A DNA stretch of 64,000 nt from Henricia sp. BOLD:AAB3569 (GCA_037783545.1 JBBELK010000572.1:372001-436000); one strand, 5' to 3'; shown: positions 21,540 through 32,522, numbered from the stretch's first letter. A program made the numbers and translations. Notes: generated by a model from the letters alone, not told the origin.

Positions 21540-23560
21540 TAGCCACCATTTCAAAAGACAAAGTATTGGCCCCACGATGCACTATCCAGATTAATCCTAA
21601 ACTACTGAAAGAGCAAACAAATCTAAAGGGCGCAATGAAGAAAGGATTAGAGATCTTAGTCCCGGCATCAATCTTCTTGTCTGCTCAGGAAATGTACTGT
21701 CTCCACGGAATAAGGTGGCTGTTGGGCATGGAAGGCAGAAATACTCCTGTACAGCTCTGATTAAACGTAGGCAGGGATAGTAAACATTGTCTTTCCTTGT
21801 CATCTGAGAGTCCGAGTTGGTGACGTGAGTACGTGACTTGGACTCGAGTCAAACTTGAGTCACAGTATTTTATGACACAAATTAGTGGTCTCAGGCAGTC
21901 TTCTTGAACGGCAAAATGACTGGAACATGCAAAAACAGCACATTAAAACACAATGCTGGGAGGAACACAAAGAGCAGCAGTCGGGCAGAAAGATGGGTTG
22001 GAGTGGAAGGCCAATTAAGGGCAGGTCTGGGGCTGGAGAGTGAACACAACGAGAATAAAGTGCTAACTTTTGTTAAGGGTCCACAGTAAAACCATAAACT
22101 ATTTTTCCTGCGCTTTATAGCAGTGGACGTTTCAGATTGCCAGCGTATGTTTGGACACATTTACCCTGGCAACTTACGTCGCACTTTAGTCTATATTAGG
22201 AGTACCAAGAAAGAGGGGATATACCGGAGTAGGTACATCATGTGGAAGGAGATTAGAAAAGGGCAAACAAGAAGTGGAGTGGGATGTGGGGCGGGGTAAT
22301 GTTTGGCCTTGACTTAAACTTGTTCCGCTTGATTTCAAGATCACTTATTCATCTGAAATCAAGCTGCAAGGTTATGCAATGGGAGACTTTTGGCTATCCT
22401 GGTTTAGACACAAGAGGGCGCCCTTCACGATCCCGGAAGTGATTTTCTTCTGACTTCGGTCTCGTTTGTCTTACGTGTGGACGTAAATTTCTTCAATTTC
22501 AGAGCTCTATTTCTCAGCAATGAAGTCCCGTACATCCTGTATTTTTGTGGTGTGTGGCGGAAGGACTAGTCATGGTTTTCTAAACAATACATACAAACTG
22601 AGAAAGTTGTGGAGTTTATCTATAAAAACGGCAACAGTGGTCAACAGCGGCGCGCGGCGGCGGCTTCGGTGTACTTCAAGCGCGTACGTCACTCACCGCT
22701 GTGTAAATTTATGGCTGTACGCACTATATAAACGGGGCACTCAATGCAGTGTGTCGCTTTTCGGACGACTTTCACCGGTTTAAAGACGATTGTATGAGCA
22801 GTGTTCATGTCACATTTCCTCCATGCATGTCACTATCAATTTCCATTTTTTGTTGAAAAAAGAGCAAAATGTCTTACCCCCACCCCCAGTCACTTCATTA
22901 AAACTTTGTGAAAACAAGTTTGAATGACACATGCAGTGTTTGAATTTGTAAAAACACAAATTAGGCCAAAAATTAGTCTTCCAAAATGATGCGGTGATGC
23001 GTTTTTGTTTTATTATTATTTTTTTTTTGGTAAGGGGATTCCAAGCAATAAAGTTAAGTTGACATGAAGCCAACAGGCATGTTTATAATCGAAACACTCA
23101 ACAACAAAAAACCTTTGACCCAGAGGGTTGAAAGTGACGCGTGCGTCCACGATAGTTTTTTGTTTGTGTTTTTGACTTACATGTGTAACGTGATATCAAT
23201 TTTCACCCGAGAGGCATGGTTAAGTACCACCCCCACCCCCAGGCTACCACACCTCGGACATGAGAATTGTCACTTTTGAGTGACAAAATCGCAACCCCAT
23301 GGCCAAAATTTGTGACAAAATCTCCACCTTAGAACATCTGGTCAATGCCGAGGCATGTTACCAAGTCCCCACCCCACCCTTCGGACAATGCCTGCAGGGA
23401 AGGGGTAGAATGTTGATAAAACATTTGCATACATGTAAGAATGAAAGAAACAAAATTCTTTTTGCTTGCTATTTTGTTAATGGTTTAGAAAACTATAAAT
23501 ATAAGTGTACATGTACATGATAAATCTGCATAGAATATACAAAATAATGTTCATTTTAAA
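21540..23560. other. No gene called; possible promoter-like patch
   Basis: Mostly unique DNA. At 22432-22443 a CCCGGAAGTGA (ETS-type site) lies ~80 bp upstream of an ATG at 22520, opening an 87-codon frame rich in R/K/S. This resembles a metazoan core promoter, but no domain, splice donor or downstream exon could be supported. A small inverted repeat (TTGCAGAATACCCTGCAA / TTGCAGGGTATTCCGCAA) lies at about 23566-23712. Confidence 0.35.
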
Positions 23561-24333
23561 CATAATTGCAGAATACCCTGCAATTCTTAGTCCGTGTAGC
23601 ATTAGGTAGACATGGCTTCGGAGGATTGTATTACGAAGGAAAGTTTGGTCCGAGAACGAGTCGATAAAAGCACGTGCAACATCAGTTTTGAGTTGCAGGG
23701 TATTCCGCAATTGCTTTCAAATGTTATACATGTAGTTTTCAAATTACCACCTGCTGACAGGGCCGTATACGGAATTGAGCAGTTGGCCATTACACAGTAT
23801 GAGTTACATAAAAGACACCCGTAAATTTGCCACTTCTAATTTTGGGTTTTCTATCAAATCAGCATGTTCTGATGCCTGTTAAATCATTTTGAGGAATACA
23901 AGTAATGGTCAACTTATCAATTATGGGGCTAAAAGAAACATGACGATTGTTAACTTGAGACTATCGGCAAGTTTAAGCTGACATAACATTAATAAGTTCT
24001 TGACTAAGAAATAAAAAAAGAAACAAAAAACTCAAAAAACAAAAAGCTTATATGTACTGGTAATAAATCCATGCAATGTACATTTACAGTACTCAATGTT
24101 CCTGCCAGTTGCTTGGTTTTAAAAGCTTTTTAGAATGTGTAAACACAGGAAATTAATAAGTATTTTAGCTCAATAAAATAATTAAATGGCAACAAAATGT
24201 TGATTTATTTTTGAATTTTTTTTTGACCATTGATAATTTGAGCATACAATTTGTTTCCATCACATGATTGAGCTGCATAAATCAATGTTACAATACATAA
24301 ACAAAAAAATTTACAAAATTAAAATTAATTCAG

Positions 24334-25200
24334 TCATTTCACAAATGTCGACTCTGCTGCCATGAAGGCATAACCGTCCTGACTGCCCATGGAAGAACGC
24401 CTGATCTGAATCATTTGGATTTCCTGGAAAGCCTTGGCTGCTAATTCATTTCACATGTCGGGAATCTGTCAGAGAAACAAGTCATAAATAAAACAAGAGG
24501 TTACTTCACTCCTATTAAATTGAAACATTAAAGATACTTTTTTACGGTTTGAATTCCCTTTATTGGTCGCCAGGAAATTGTTGAATATTTTTCACTTCCC
24601 TCAATTCCCTTTAAAATATTTGCACGTTTTGGTGGTTTTTAAGTTTTTATGATTAGAATAAGTGGCGACCAGTAAACGGAATTCTTTCCGTTTTTACAAA
24701 ATCAGTCTGCCTGCTGTATAATGGGCTCAACTTCACATCAAAACAAAAGCAAATGTCTACAGGTATGTTTACAAAAAAAAAAGATGTGAATATTACTTTA
24801 TGACGTTCAAGTTGAGATTCGTACTGAAGTGAAGACTGAAGCAAGACCTAATTTGTGAGATCTAGCTTTTACCTGCTTGCTGTCCTTGTGGATGCCTTTA
24901 AAAGCCATAATGTGTGTGGAGTTGACATCACGTTTGTTGATTGTTCCTCACACTGTTGTAGACCCCATTTCTGGCAAAACAAAAATAAATAAATAAAATG
25001 TTAGAACAAATTTCTAAGCATTATAAATTAGGCTTACACTGGGAAAATGTGTATTTGGTTTTACCACTTCAACCTTCATTTGTGATGAGTAAAAAATAAA
25101 TAAACATATTAGTATTAAGAGATATCTCAAAAATATTATTAAAATATATATACCACTCATTGCCAAGTCTGTCAAGAACAGCATAATTCCATGACCAGGT
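24334..25200 (-). pseudogene. Candidate decayed three-exon gene end, unknown product
   Basis: Read right to left, three short segments have protein-like character and matching splice phases. Segment 1 (25200-25154, AG before, GTATAT after) reads HGIMLFLTDLAMS. Segment 2 (24970-24873, TTTTGCCAG before, GTAAAAG after) contains GTINKRDVNSTHIMAFKG and ends KDSKQ exactly on a codon boundary. Segment 3 (24465-24334, TCTCTGACAG before) reads NELAAKAFQEIQMIQIRRSS and ends STFVK at a TGA stop. An AATAAA (plus-strand 24204-24209) lies ~125 bp beyond. Two in-frame TGA codons, one in segment 2 and one in segment 3, break the reading, so it is either a pseudogene or misjudged. Segment 1 has a weak acceptor. 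I do not recognise the family. Confidence 0.35.
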
Positions 25201-25471
25201 CTATGCTATGGTCAGCGCCAGTGTAGCCTAGGCCTGGATTAGAAATGGAATAGGCCTCGTGGACATGCACATGACCATGAAAATGGAAAGGTACGTTGAA
25301 GAAAAACAATAGACTGCATTTCCTCTGAAGAGATGGGAATGTAAAAATCACAAATCTGATGATCAGAGTTCAGACTTTCTTCCAAGTTCATGGCATGCCA
25401 TTTTCACTGCATTGTTAGACGTTTTAAGCAGTTAATCAATTGTACTCGGATTTCTATTTCAGTAGCCAAAG

Positions 25472-25748
25472 TATAGTAATCTCCGTGGATAACTCACTCA
25501 ATCTTCGGCTTGGGCAACTCCGACGGGCCGTCGAGGGGTCTTGTTACCGCAGACAATAACTATGGATGATTACTAGCACCTTAATTGATGAGGTTCGTTG
25601 AACGACAACAGTCCATGTCAGGAGAAAGTGCAGCAATGCGCGGGAAGCTGGAGCGGGGCGAGAGGTCACGCTGGGTCCAGATGCGCATGTATGGGGAGGG
25701 CGGTACCATTGAAGAGAATCGGGGGTATCCAGACCAGTTATTACTACA
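25472..25748 (-). repeat. 3' LTR of the gag-only retrotransposon
   Basis: Nearly identical to 28796-29072. The differences seen include TTACCGC against TTATCCGC, CACTCAATC against CACTCTATC and CTTAATTG against CTTATTG. On the minus strand it starts TGTAGTAATAACTGG directly after a purine tract. Confidence 0.95.
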
Positions 25749-25758
25749 CTCCCCCCCG
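25749..25758 (-). other. Polypurine tract
   Basis: On the minus strand GACGGGGGGGAG ends exactly at the 3' LTR start, the position expected for plus-strand DNA priming in LTR retroelements. Confidence 0.85.
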
Positions 25759-26103
25759 TCCTCTAAACTGGGTCATATCCCCAAAAAAGTCCAGGCATTC
25801 CTTCTTTTTTTTTCCTTTGGGTCCCAACAGCCCTTTTCCATCACTGGTCAATTGAGGAATCACTTATGTACAATGATCCAAGAAATTACTGAGCGCAGCC
25901 TGACCGAGGATTTTTCAAACAAAAACAGAAACTTCGCCTCTTGCTGCGTTTATCAAAGAAACCAAAACACCAAAATACAAAACAAAATACGACTTCTTTA
26001 TCGCTACTGGGACAAAGACGAAATGAGCTTTACTTTTGGCTGCCCACTGGGTTAAGCCTGCACCGTGGACATTATCCATGGCCATCCCTTCGTCAGGGGC
26101 TGT

Positions 26104-26388
26104 CTATACTTTGGATGCGCCTCCCGGGTCATGTACGAGTCGTGGGGGAATCACTCCAAACACGAGTGTTGGCTCATGCTCGGATGGGTCCAACGACTTG
26201 CTCATCGGGTCTGGGGGCATGACTAAGGTCTTCGGCTCATATTTCAGTGACCGAACTGTTTCCAAGTCTATGGACTTATGTGGCAAGTTCGTAGAAGGAC
26301 ACGAATCGGCAGGGGTAGTGGTAGTTGTTGGCATATCTATGATTGACGGCTGGCCGGTAACTGCACGGGACGGAGATCGGCCTCTCAC
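26104..26388 (-). pseudogene. Short second ORF after gag, pol remnant or unknown
   Basis: A 94-codon frame starts at an ATG that overlaps the gag stop as ATGA, an arrangement compatible with stop-restart translation. It is in a different frame from gag. The sequence (for example PTTTTTPADSCPST and EPKTLVMPPDPMSKSLD) has no protease DTG/DSG motif. After it the strand is closed by stops up to the polypurine tract. It may be the start of a lost pol region. The overlap may also be chance. Confidence 0.4.
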
Positions 26389-27845
26389 TCCATCCCGCTC
26401 CAGTTTAACTGCTCGTCACTCACGAAGGAGACTGTCTTGTCTGTTTTGCTCTCCGGACATTCTCGCTTAAAGTGGCCTGTCATACCGCATCTGAAACAGT
26501 GGGTCTTGGAGGCATCCCGGGCAGGAGACCTTGACCTTTCCCGTTGGCTAGAGCTTGCCAGTGTCTCGGTCAGCTTGTCCAGTGATCCCTGAATGGAGGT
26601 GAACTTCTCCTCTAGGGCAGCAACTCTTGTCTCTAAGGCGGAGTCGTCCGTACTCTGACACCTGGGTGGAGTAGTCGTACTAACATCGACTTTCATTAAA
26701 TCTGCTTCCAAGTCTTCCAGATCGTCTGCGGCGAACGATACCCGCTTTACCTCGCGCCTTGACCTTCCATAGATGGCCCTTTGTGTGTGCTGGAACCATC
26801 TAACCTGATCTATCGCTTCCTCAAGTATGCTGGGCCTGGCATTAATGGCGTGTTGACCAGCTTCACGATCTAAACAGCCTTGACAGAACTTTAACACAAC
26901 TTGTTTCTGTACATGTGATTCTGGAAGGTCTTGAAAAGCAAGGGTAGCCAAATAAAGGACTCGATCAGCCCAGTCTAGAATCTTCTCATCCATAGACTGT
27001 CTCGCATAATTGAACTGCATCTGTGCTGCCTCGGGTAAGTCGCGCAGACCAAACCTTTTCTCCATTTTCTTGACCAGATCGAAATACTCAAGGTGCGGCT
27101 CCCGAGTAGTGAGCATGGTGTAGAATTCACTGGCCTTGGATTCCAAACACCAACACAAGTTGTTTCTTCTTTGTTTTGCAGACCAATTGCATTCATCAGC
27201 AAACGACGTGAACTTCGCAAAGAATGCCTGCCAACTACTGCTACCGTCATACGTTATTGTTTTGGGCATTGTGGGATGCTTGGGACTACCGGTAGATGCA
27301 CCCACTCTCCCCTTCAAAAATGTGCCACCCGGCCACGCAGAAGGGACATCTTGCCACATGGTGGATTTTTGTCCATCGTTAGCAAAATGGCGCGCGTCGC
27401 GTGATGGCGACCAATAAGCATGACCAGCCGGCGCCGACACTGGTGGTGGAGGGTACATGTATGCATCGAATGGGTATGGCATGTCCACAGAACCAGGTAT
27501 CCGGAGGTTATGTTTTGGTGGCAAATCATACCGACGTCTATCTTCAAAGGGGGATGCTTGATCATATGCATGAGGTGGAATAGGCGTCCGTTTCACTGAA
27601 GGTGATCTCGGGTGCAGTCCACCGACTGGCGCTGACCTCTCTGAGAATGGTACATAGGGCCGAAAGTCAAAGGTCTCGAACAGTCCTGACAAGTTGCGAA
27701 TATAGGGAAGAGTAGCCAACCGCTCAGGCGTTACGTTCCCATACGTCTCCCGCAGTTCCATAATTTTGTCAGCAATTGCATTGCCAATGCCCGGAACTGT
27801 AGTCAGGTCCCGATGAGAGCAGTAATTTATTGGTACCTTATCCAT
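26385..27845 (-). CDS. gag: Retrotransposon Gag with N-terminal helix-hairpin-helix-like segment
   Basis: Gag is the structural protein that packages retrotransposon RNA in the cytoplasm. This 486-residue ORF is intact. Residues 5-40 look like a helix-hairpin-helix motif (INYCSHRDLTTVPGIG, then ADKIMELRETYGN), resembling ComEA-type DNA-binding HhH. Residues 60-190 are proline-rich linker. Residues ~195-360 look like a Ty3/Gypsy capsid (ITYDGSSSWQAFFAKF, WADRVLYLATLAF, QVVLKFCQGC). Residues 402-430 are a likely coiled coil. C450, C453, H458 and C463 form one CCHC zinc knuckle. The start ATG has G at -3 and G at +4 and is the first in the frame after the leader. No pol follows. The HhH call rests on pattern only. 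Confidence 0.93.
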   Translation of the reverse strand: MDKVPINYCSHRDLTTVPGIGNAIADKIMELRETYGNVTPERLATLPYIRNLSGLFETFDFRPYVPFSERSAPVGGLHPRSPSVKRTPIPPHAYDQASPFEDRRRYDLPPKHNLRIPGSVDMPYPFDAYMYPPPPVSAPAGHAYWSPSRDARHFANDGQKSTMWQDVPSAWPGGTFLKGRVGASTGSPKHPTMPKTITYDGSSSWQAFFAKFTSFADECNWSAKQRRNNLCWCLESKASEFYTMLTTREPHLEYFDLVKKMEKRFGLRDLPEAAQMQFNYARQSMDEKILDWADRVLYLATLAFQDLPESHVQKQVVLKFCQGCLDREAGQHAINARPSILEEAIDQVRWFQHTQRAIYGRSRREVKRVSFAADDLEDLEADLMKVDVSTTTPPRCQSTDDSALETRVAALEEKFTSIQGSLDKLTETLASSSQRERSRSPARDASKTHCFRCGMTGHFKRECPESKTDKTVSFVSDEQLNWSGME

Positions 27846-28075
27846 ACCTTTAGGTACTGCTCACTGTGCAAAATTAGCCCAGGGTCTTCTCAACAAGGGC
27901 TGTGGGGCGGGAGGATTCCAAACTTTATTCACTTTAACTCCTCCCCGCAACCAAACTTGAATGCACACCTTGGCTGTTGATCTTGCCACCAAAAGTGCAA
28001 ATATCGCATTAAACTGGGCACGAGAAATTCATTTCCAAACAGTAATGATAAGCAAAGCTGAAAATGTCGTTTGCT

Positions 28076-28368
28076 CAGTTCCGACAAACTGAAAAAAACA
28101 CCCAGTTCCGATAAACAGAACTGAAAATACAAGCCAGTTCTGATAAACAGATCTGAAACTCGAAACACCAGCCAGTTCTGATAAACAGAGCCGAAAATAT
28201 TAATCAGTTCTGATAAACAGAGCTGAAAATACAAATCAGTCAGTTCTGATAAACAGAGCTAAAAATACAAATCAGTTCTGACAAACAGAGCTGAAAAAAC
28301 AGATCAGTTCTGATAAACAGAGCTGAAAATACAACTCAGTTCTGATAAACAGAGCTGAAAACTCAACT
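28076..28368 (-). repeat. 32-bp minisatellite in the retrotransposon leader
   Basis: About nine units of a 32-bp repeat (plus strand CAGTTCTGATAAACAGAGCT then GAAAATACAAAT), with some units lengthened. It lies between the primer-binding site and gag, where packaging signals usually lie. The minus-strand ORFs here are by-products of the repeat. Confidence 0.95.
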
Positions 28369-28778
28369 GATATCAAAATGTATACAAACACATGCAAAAA
28401 TTCACACCCACAATATGAACTTTCTTGATTTGTTTCAAATTCTCCCAACCAACTAAGGATCACGTGACCGAAAACGACACTGAAATGCCCGATCACAACC
28501 TTTATGACTCTTTTTATAGGCCTAGTCTTGGAGGAAAATTAAAAAAAAATCAGACTTTTATTACCGATGTACTATACCCATACATCACATTCACGGCCTT
28601 TTAGTGGACTGATCAGCCGCCGACAACAGTCGCACAAACCCTGGAAGAAACCCTTTCCTCAGTCCGGCTTCCGTCGACTCTTCGCGAGACGCAGCAATCA
28701 CGATCACACCATGGACATGATGGAGGCAGAAACTCCGGTCGGCCGAGTTTTCCGAAGTCTGCTCGCCGCAGATTTCGA

Positions 28779-28794
28779 GCAGCTCGCAGCGCCA
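28779..28794 (-). other. Primer-binding site
   Basis: One base inside the 5' LTR the minus strand reads TGGCGCTGCGAGCTGC. TGG is the expected complement of a tRNA 3' CCA. The donor tRNA was not identified. Confidence 0.7.
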
Positions 28795-28795
28795 A

Positions 28796-29072
28796 TATAG
28801 TAATCTCCGTGGATAACTCACTCTATCTTCGGCTTGGGCAACTCCGACGGGCCGTCGAGGGGTCTTGTTATCCGCAGACAATAACTATGGATGATTACTA
28901 GCACCTTATTGATGAGGTTCGTTGAACGACAACAGTCCATGTCAGGAGAAAGTGCAGCAATGCGCGGGAAGCTGGAGCGGGGCGAGAGGTCACGCTGGGT
29001 CCAGATGCGCATGTATGGGGAGGGCGGTACCATTGAAGAGAATCGGGGGTATCCAGACCAGTTATTACTACA
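28796..29072 (-). repeat. 5' LTR of the gag-only retrotransposon
   Basis: Direct repeat of 25472-25748. Short terminal inverted repeats TGTAGTAAT/ATTACTATA. The small ORF 28891-29091 inside it is a shadow also present in the other LTR. Confidence 0.95.
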
Positions 29073-29079
29073 AAAGCAA

Positions 29080-29825
29080 GGCCTAAGTTAGGCGAGGCCT
29101 CGACTCGACACGACAGCCTAAATTATACAGGCATGTGCTTCTAGTTCTACACAACCGTCCGATATTGTATATACTGTTGGCATCGTGCACACACTACATG
29201 TATACATCGTAACACGATCAACCACATGCATGACCGAAAACAAAATGACAAAAAAAAACCCCGTGCGTTTTACTTACCTCTTGGCAACCAACGTTTCCGC
29301 GCAACGTTTCAGCTTTTCCTTTTCAAAGTCCATTTTTTAAGTTCTTCAATGGTTGATTTTTCATGATGACTGTTTGGGCTTTCCATCGTTGATTAATGTA
29401 GGGTTTCACGGCGACATTTCCAACCGCATTTTTAGCACGAAAATACGTGTAATGCAATCGCTGTCATCGTGGCGCGAAATGCGCTGGGACCGTATGTTTG
29501 GCGCCCTCTGTTGATATTGCTCCTCAAAAGTCTCCCATTAGAACTTTAATTATAACCTGTCTGGGGCACTAATTGCTGTGTCTCTTAGTGTGTCTCCACC
29601 CCCCCCCCCCCCCCCACCCCCTTCACCCCCAGCCCACGAAAAAAGTGTCGTGCCCCGTTGTACCCACCTATCCCCCCCCCCCACCCCCCGATGAGGCTTG
29701 AGGTTTATACGACTATATGTGTAAGCTGCTTTGCGTGCTCCCCACTACCCCCCCCCCCCCCTGCCCCATTCAAATGTGCTGTGCGACCCCTTTCCCCCAC
29801 CTCCCCAACCCCTCACTTTAAAAAG
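29080..29825. other. No gene; poly-C tracts
   Basis: Unique DNA to ~29550. It is followed by C-rich runs at 29597-29632, 29671-29689 and 29745-29763 with A/T interruptions, and by scattered CCCCACC sequence. The proline-rich ORF across it is an artefact. Confidence 0.7.
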
Positions 29826-29827
29826 AC

Positions 29828-30075
29828 TGGCGACGCCGCTGGTGATTTGGGTTTTTGACTCGCAACATCTAGATAGAAGGTTGCTGTAGCGGGTTCTCAT
29901 ACCCGGTCTCGGTACATGTGCCCTTGAGCAAGACACTTAACCACAATTCCTCCATCCTTTAGAAGGGATGTAAAGCCGTTGGCCCAGTGTGTTGTGTAAA
30001 AGATCCCATAGAGCACTCTTTCATTAAGAGTAACGCGATTACCCGTTGTCTCTGGTCGTCGGCTGCCAATGGCGA
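29828..30075 (+). mobile_element. tRNA-derived SINE (family S2), diverged
   Basis: Collinear with the reverse complement of 37160-37410: TTTTTGACTCGCAA, then GTAGCGGGTTCTCATACCCG at the B-box position, then CGGTACATGTGCCCTTGAGC, AAGACACTTAACCACAATTC, GGGATGTAAAGCCGTTGGCC, GTGTGTTGTGTAAAAGATCC. The tRNA-like head is decayed and the 3' end is not clear. Confidence 0.75.
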
Positions 30076-30079
30076 CACC

Positions 30080-30960
30080 GACCTATGTATCTCGGTGTTT
30101 AGGTGGAAGATACCTATAGCTTCATGCAATTTAGCCTATAACTTCCATAAACCTACCAAAACATATACTCTATTGGGATTAGTGTTATATATTTCAAATC
30201 TTGTATCGTGACTGGCTCTAGGTAAACGTGATATTTGAATTCAGAGACTCATTTTATCTTGAGGGTACACATTTTGTTTTTACGGAGAGGATTTCTAAAT
30301 CACTTCTCAGGGACTTACATTTAATCCTATTCAATTAGCGTCGCTAATGTTACATTGCCAATTACACTACAGTGACAAACAAAAAACAGCCATCTCACAC
30401 ATGTGCTCACAAGATCAAATAGCTAATTATTTTAGTAACACATTGTGATTTGACAGCCTCAACGTTTCTCTTTAATCAATTCCGGGAGAATTGCCCTTGA
30501 GCAATTAATTATAGACTACTTAGATTTAAGTAGATTACCCAGTGAGAACCTGTAACTCGAGACATTCGTCTTGAAGGTCCGTTAATCGTCTTGAAGTATG
30601 GCGGAACAAAATGAGAGGGCGTAATTTTATTTGGGTTTGATTTTTTTCACAAAAACTTGACGTAATCATGCTACAGAGACAGAATTATCAATAAAATAAA
30701 TAAGTGCAAAGCGAAAATGCGGTTAATTTGCATTTACGTCGAAGTTATAGTCAACTCAAAGTGCGCCCTCATACTTCAAAAAGGCTAATGACGTCACTGT
30801 TTGATTACATGCGTGCATGCATTCCTGTGGGCCTACACCGTAGACTTACGCACATGTAAACAATCCAGGACGTCATTGTGTTTTAGGTCTATTTTTTGCA
30901 ATGCCCTAAAATTCTACATGTAGGCCTACATAACAAGAAAACCTTACTCGGCGTTTGATA
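30080..30960. other. No gene seen
   Basis: AT-rich, unique-looking, with no ORF above the noise. Confidence 0.5.
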
Positions 30961-30962
30961 GC

Positions 30963-31136
30963 AATAGACAGCTGAAGTGTGACGTGTTGCCATGGTAATT
31001 GGCTTTAAACATCATAGCCCTCGGAAAAAAAGTATCATTGCAAAAGCACAGGGACACGGTTTAGTGATTTTTAGTGTAACTAGAGCCATTGCCTGAGCAT
31101 CTAACAAAATATGACGTATTCACTTCGGCAGTCTAT
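30963..31136. mobile_element. MITE, family AATAGAC-CTGAAGTGTGACG, copy 1
   Basis: The left AATAGACAGCTGAAGTGTGACG and the right GACGTATTCACTTCGGCAGTCTAT mirror each other. The body shares GTTGCCATGGTAATTGG and TAAACAT with the copy at 37855. A partial third copy lies at 31235-31325 (GCTGGTAAACTGGAACGTCC, ATTGCTAAAGCGC, GTGTGGACCCAGTAAC). Confidence 0.82.
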
Positions 31137-31227
31137 GGTATCACCACATTAATTGTATCTGTCTAATATAGTGGAGAATTTACAAATAAAGTGTTTTTAA
31201 CGAGCTTGCTCAATGCTACTAATGACG

Positions 31228-31473
31228 TCAGTTACCATAGTCAAATAATCGCTGGTAAACTGGAACGTCCATTGCTAAAGCGCCTGGAAACAGTTTGAGT
31301 GTGGACCCAGTAACATTGGCAACAAGATTTTCACCAGTACTCCATTCACCACGGAACCATGGGTTGATTTTATAGGTTTTCTTGAACATTACTGCATCTA
31401 TGTAGCGGAACGTTATACAAGCTAGTTTACCAACATCCTTTCTTAAACCTATAAAGCTGTTCCAATAATTCAC
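31228..31473 (-). pseudogene. Coding-like segment of a dispersed repeat, unknown product
   Basis: An 81-codon frame whose first half reads WNSFIGLRKDVGKLACITF, RYIDAVMFKKTYKINPWF and GEWSTGENL. The last half (31235-31325) is MITE sequence, so the frame is a chimera. The first half resembles minus-strand readings at 39590-39760 and 61608-61765 (SWNKGITYLKKNVDKL, SYIDAS; and EYLKKNIGKL, NIDASMLQKTFKIHAWF), where frameshifts and stops intervene. A trace also appears at 17071-17230. I do not recognise the protein. It may be an exon captured or coded by a transposon. Confidence 0.4.
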
Positions 31474-31479
31474 AAAACA

Positions 31480-32280
31480 AACGAATTGTACGCAATTGAC
31501 GCAATTTGTCTTTAAACATGATCCTATCTAATCTGAATTGCAGTAGAATAATCTCGAGAACCCATTGCTCCAATTGATGATGTAGGGACCGGGCAGTGCC
31601 TAAGCCCTGTGGATTTGCACTCACACGCAAAGCGTCTGCCGTCTCCTATCTTGCATTTACTGTACCTTAATGGCAGTCTTCCGCTTAATACACAAATCAA
31701 GCTAGCCGCGTCAAGGGAGATGGGGAAGTGGGGAGGGAAGACATAAACTGAGGGAATGGGTTGTGGTTTTAAAAAGTAGGCCGTAGGCCAAAGGCCCGAG
31801 TACTCCTTCCAGAGGCTACATACATTTTATAACCTATCATTGAAAGATTGACACTTGACAGTTAAAAATAAATCCACAATCTTCATATAAAAGTACTGGG
31901 CAGGTTCATTTTGCAAAGGTCATTGATTTGAAAACCATCCTTTTTGGAGCTTCAACCTTGTTCACTATTCTGTGCTAAGAAATGATAACGTATGCAGCAA
32001 TTGCCCTGAGAATGTTACGATTAAAACCTTGTGTTCACAGGCACTATTACGTGTTAAAAAGATATACGTATACAGGTTTCCGGGAATAATCACTTGGTGG
32101 ATTTAATTCTGGCTTCTACAAGAACATCTGCAAAGAACATATGTAGTTAGGATTTTGGATGGGGGTGCAGACCCATGAAGATGCAGACCCTTCTTACCAT
32201 TCGTCTGAAAAAATAAGGATTTTTACTGGCGGGTTCGTACGGACTAGGAACAAGTCTATCAATGGTAGGCCTACTGCACG
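31480..32280. other. No gene seen
   Basis: Unique-looking. The minus ORF 31427-31630 extends the previous chimera in another frame without support. Confidence 0.45.
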
Positions 32281-32286
32281 TATACC

Positions 32287-32376
32287 CAGCACGATATGTG
32301 GCAAAGGGACACCCCTAACGCCCCTATACCTCAACACACTCTTCCCTTTTGTTAACGCACCAACCTCACAACCCCC

Positions 32377-32414
<38 letters not shown>

Positions 32415-32522
32415 ACCCCCCACCCCTAAAAACTGAAAGGAATTCATTAGAAATTCATTGGATGTTTGAGACACAATGGGGGAACAATGGTAGGGGGATG
32501 CCCTCTGCCACATATCGTGCTG
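32287..32522. mobile_element. Foldback family D, reference copy with 37-C run
   Basis: The ends CAGCACGATATGTGGCAAAG and GCCACATATCGTGCTG mirror. The centre holds a C-rich tract including 37 consecutive C (32378-32414). Related copies: 20506-20690 (A run in the centre), 62935-63030 (minus, left half) and 57818-57895 (right half). Confidence 0.88.

Larger units (their letters stand above)
25472..29072 (-). mobile_element. LTR retrotransposon with gag but no pol
   Basis: Two near-identical 277-bp direct repeats bound 3.6 kb. On the minus strand the order is 5' LTR (29072-28796), primer-binding site, a ~300-bp minisatellite leader, gag (27845-26385), a short second ORF, polypurine tract, 3' LTR (25748-25472). 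LTR tips read TGTAGTAAT...ATTACTATA. The flank AAAG is duplicated (25468-25471, 29073-29076). Protease, reverse transcriptase, RNase H and integrase are absent, so mobility would need helper enzymes. The few differences between the LTRs suggest fairly recent insertion. It is probably a Ty3/Gypsy-type derivative, judging from gag. Confidence 0.92.

Noticed and set aside
22432..22783. ETS-like CCGGAAGTGA followed by ATG and an 87-codon frame
   Set aside because: Promoter-like but no protein family, donor site or second exon could be supported; kept only as a note in the region description.
28891..29091. Small ORF in the LTR, also present at 25585-26055
   Set aside because: Same sequence in both LTRs and antisense to the element; a shadow of the LTR, not a gene.
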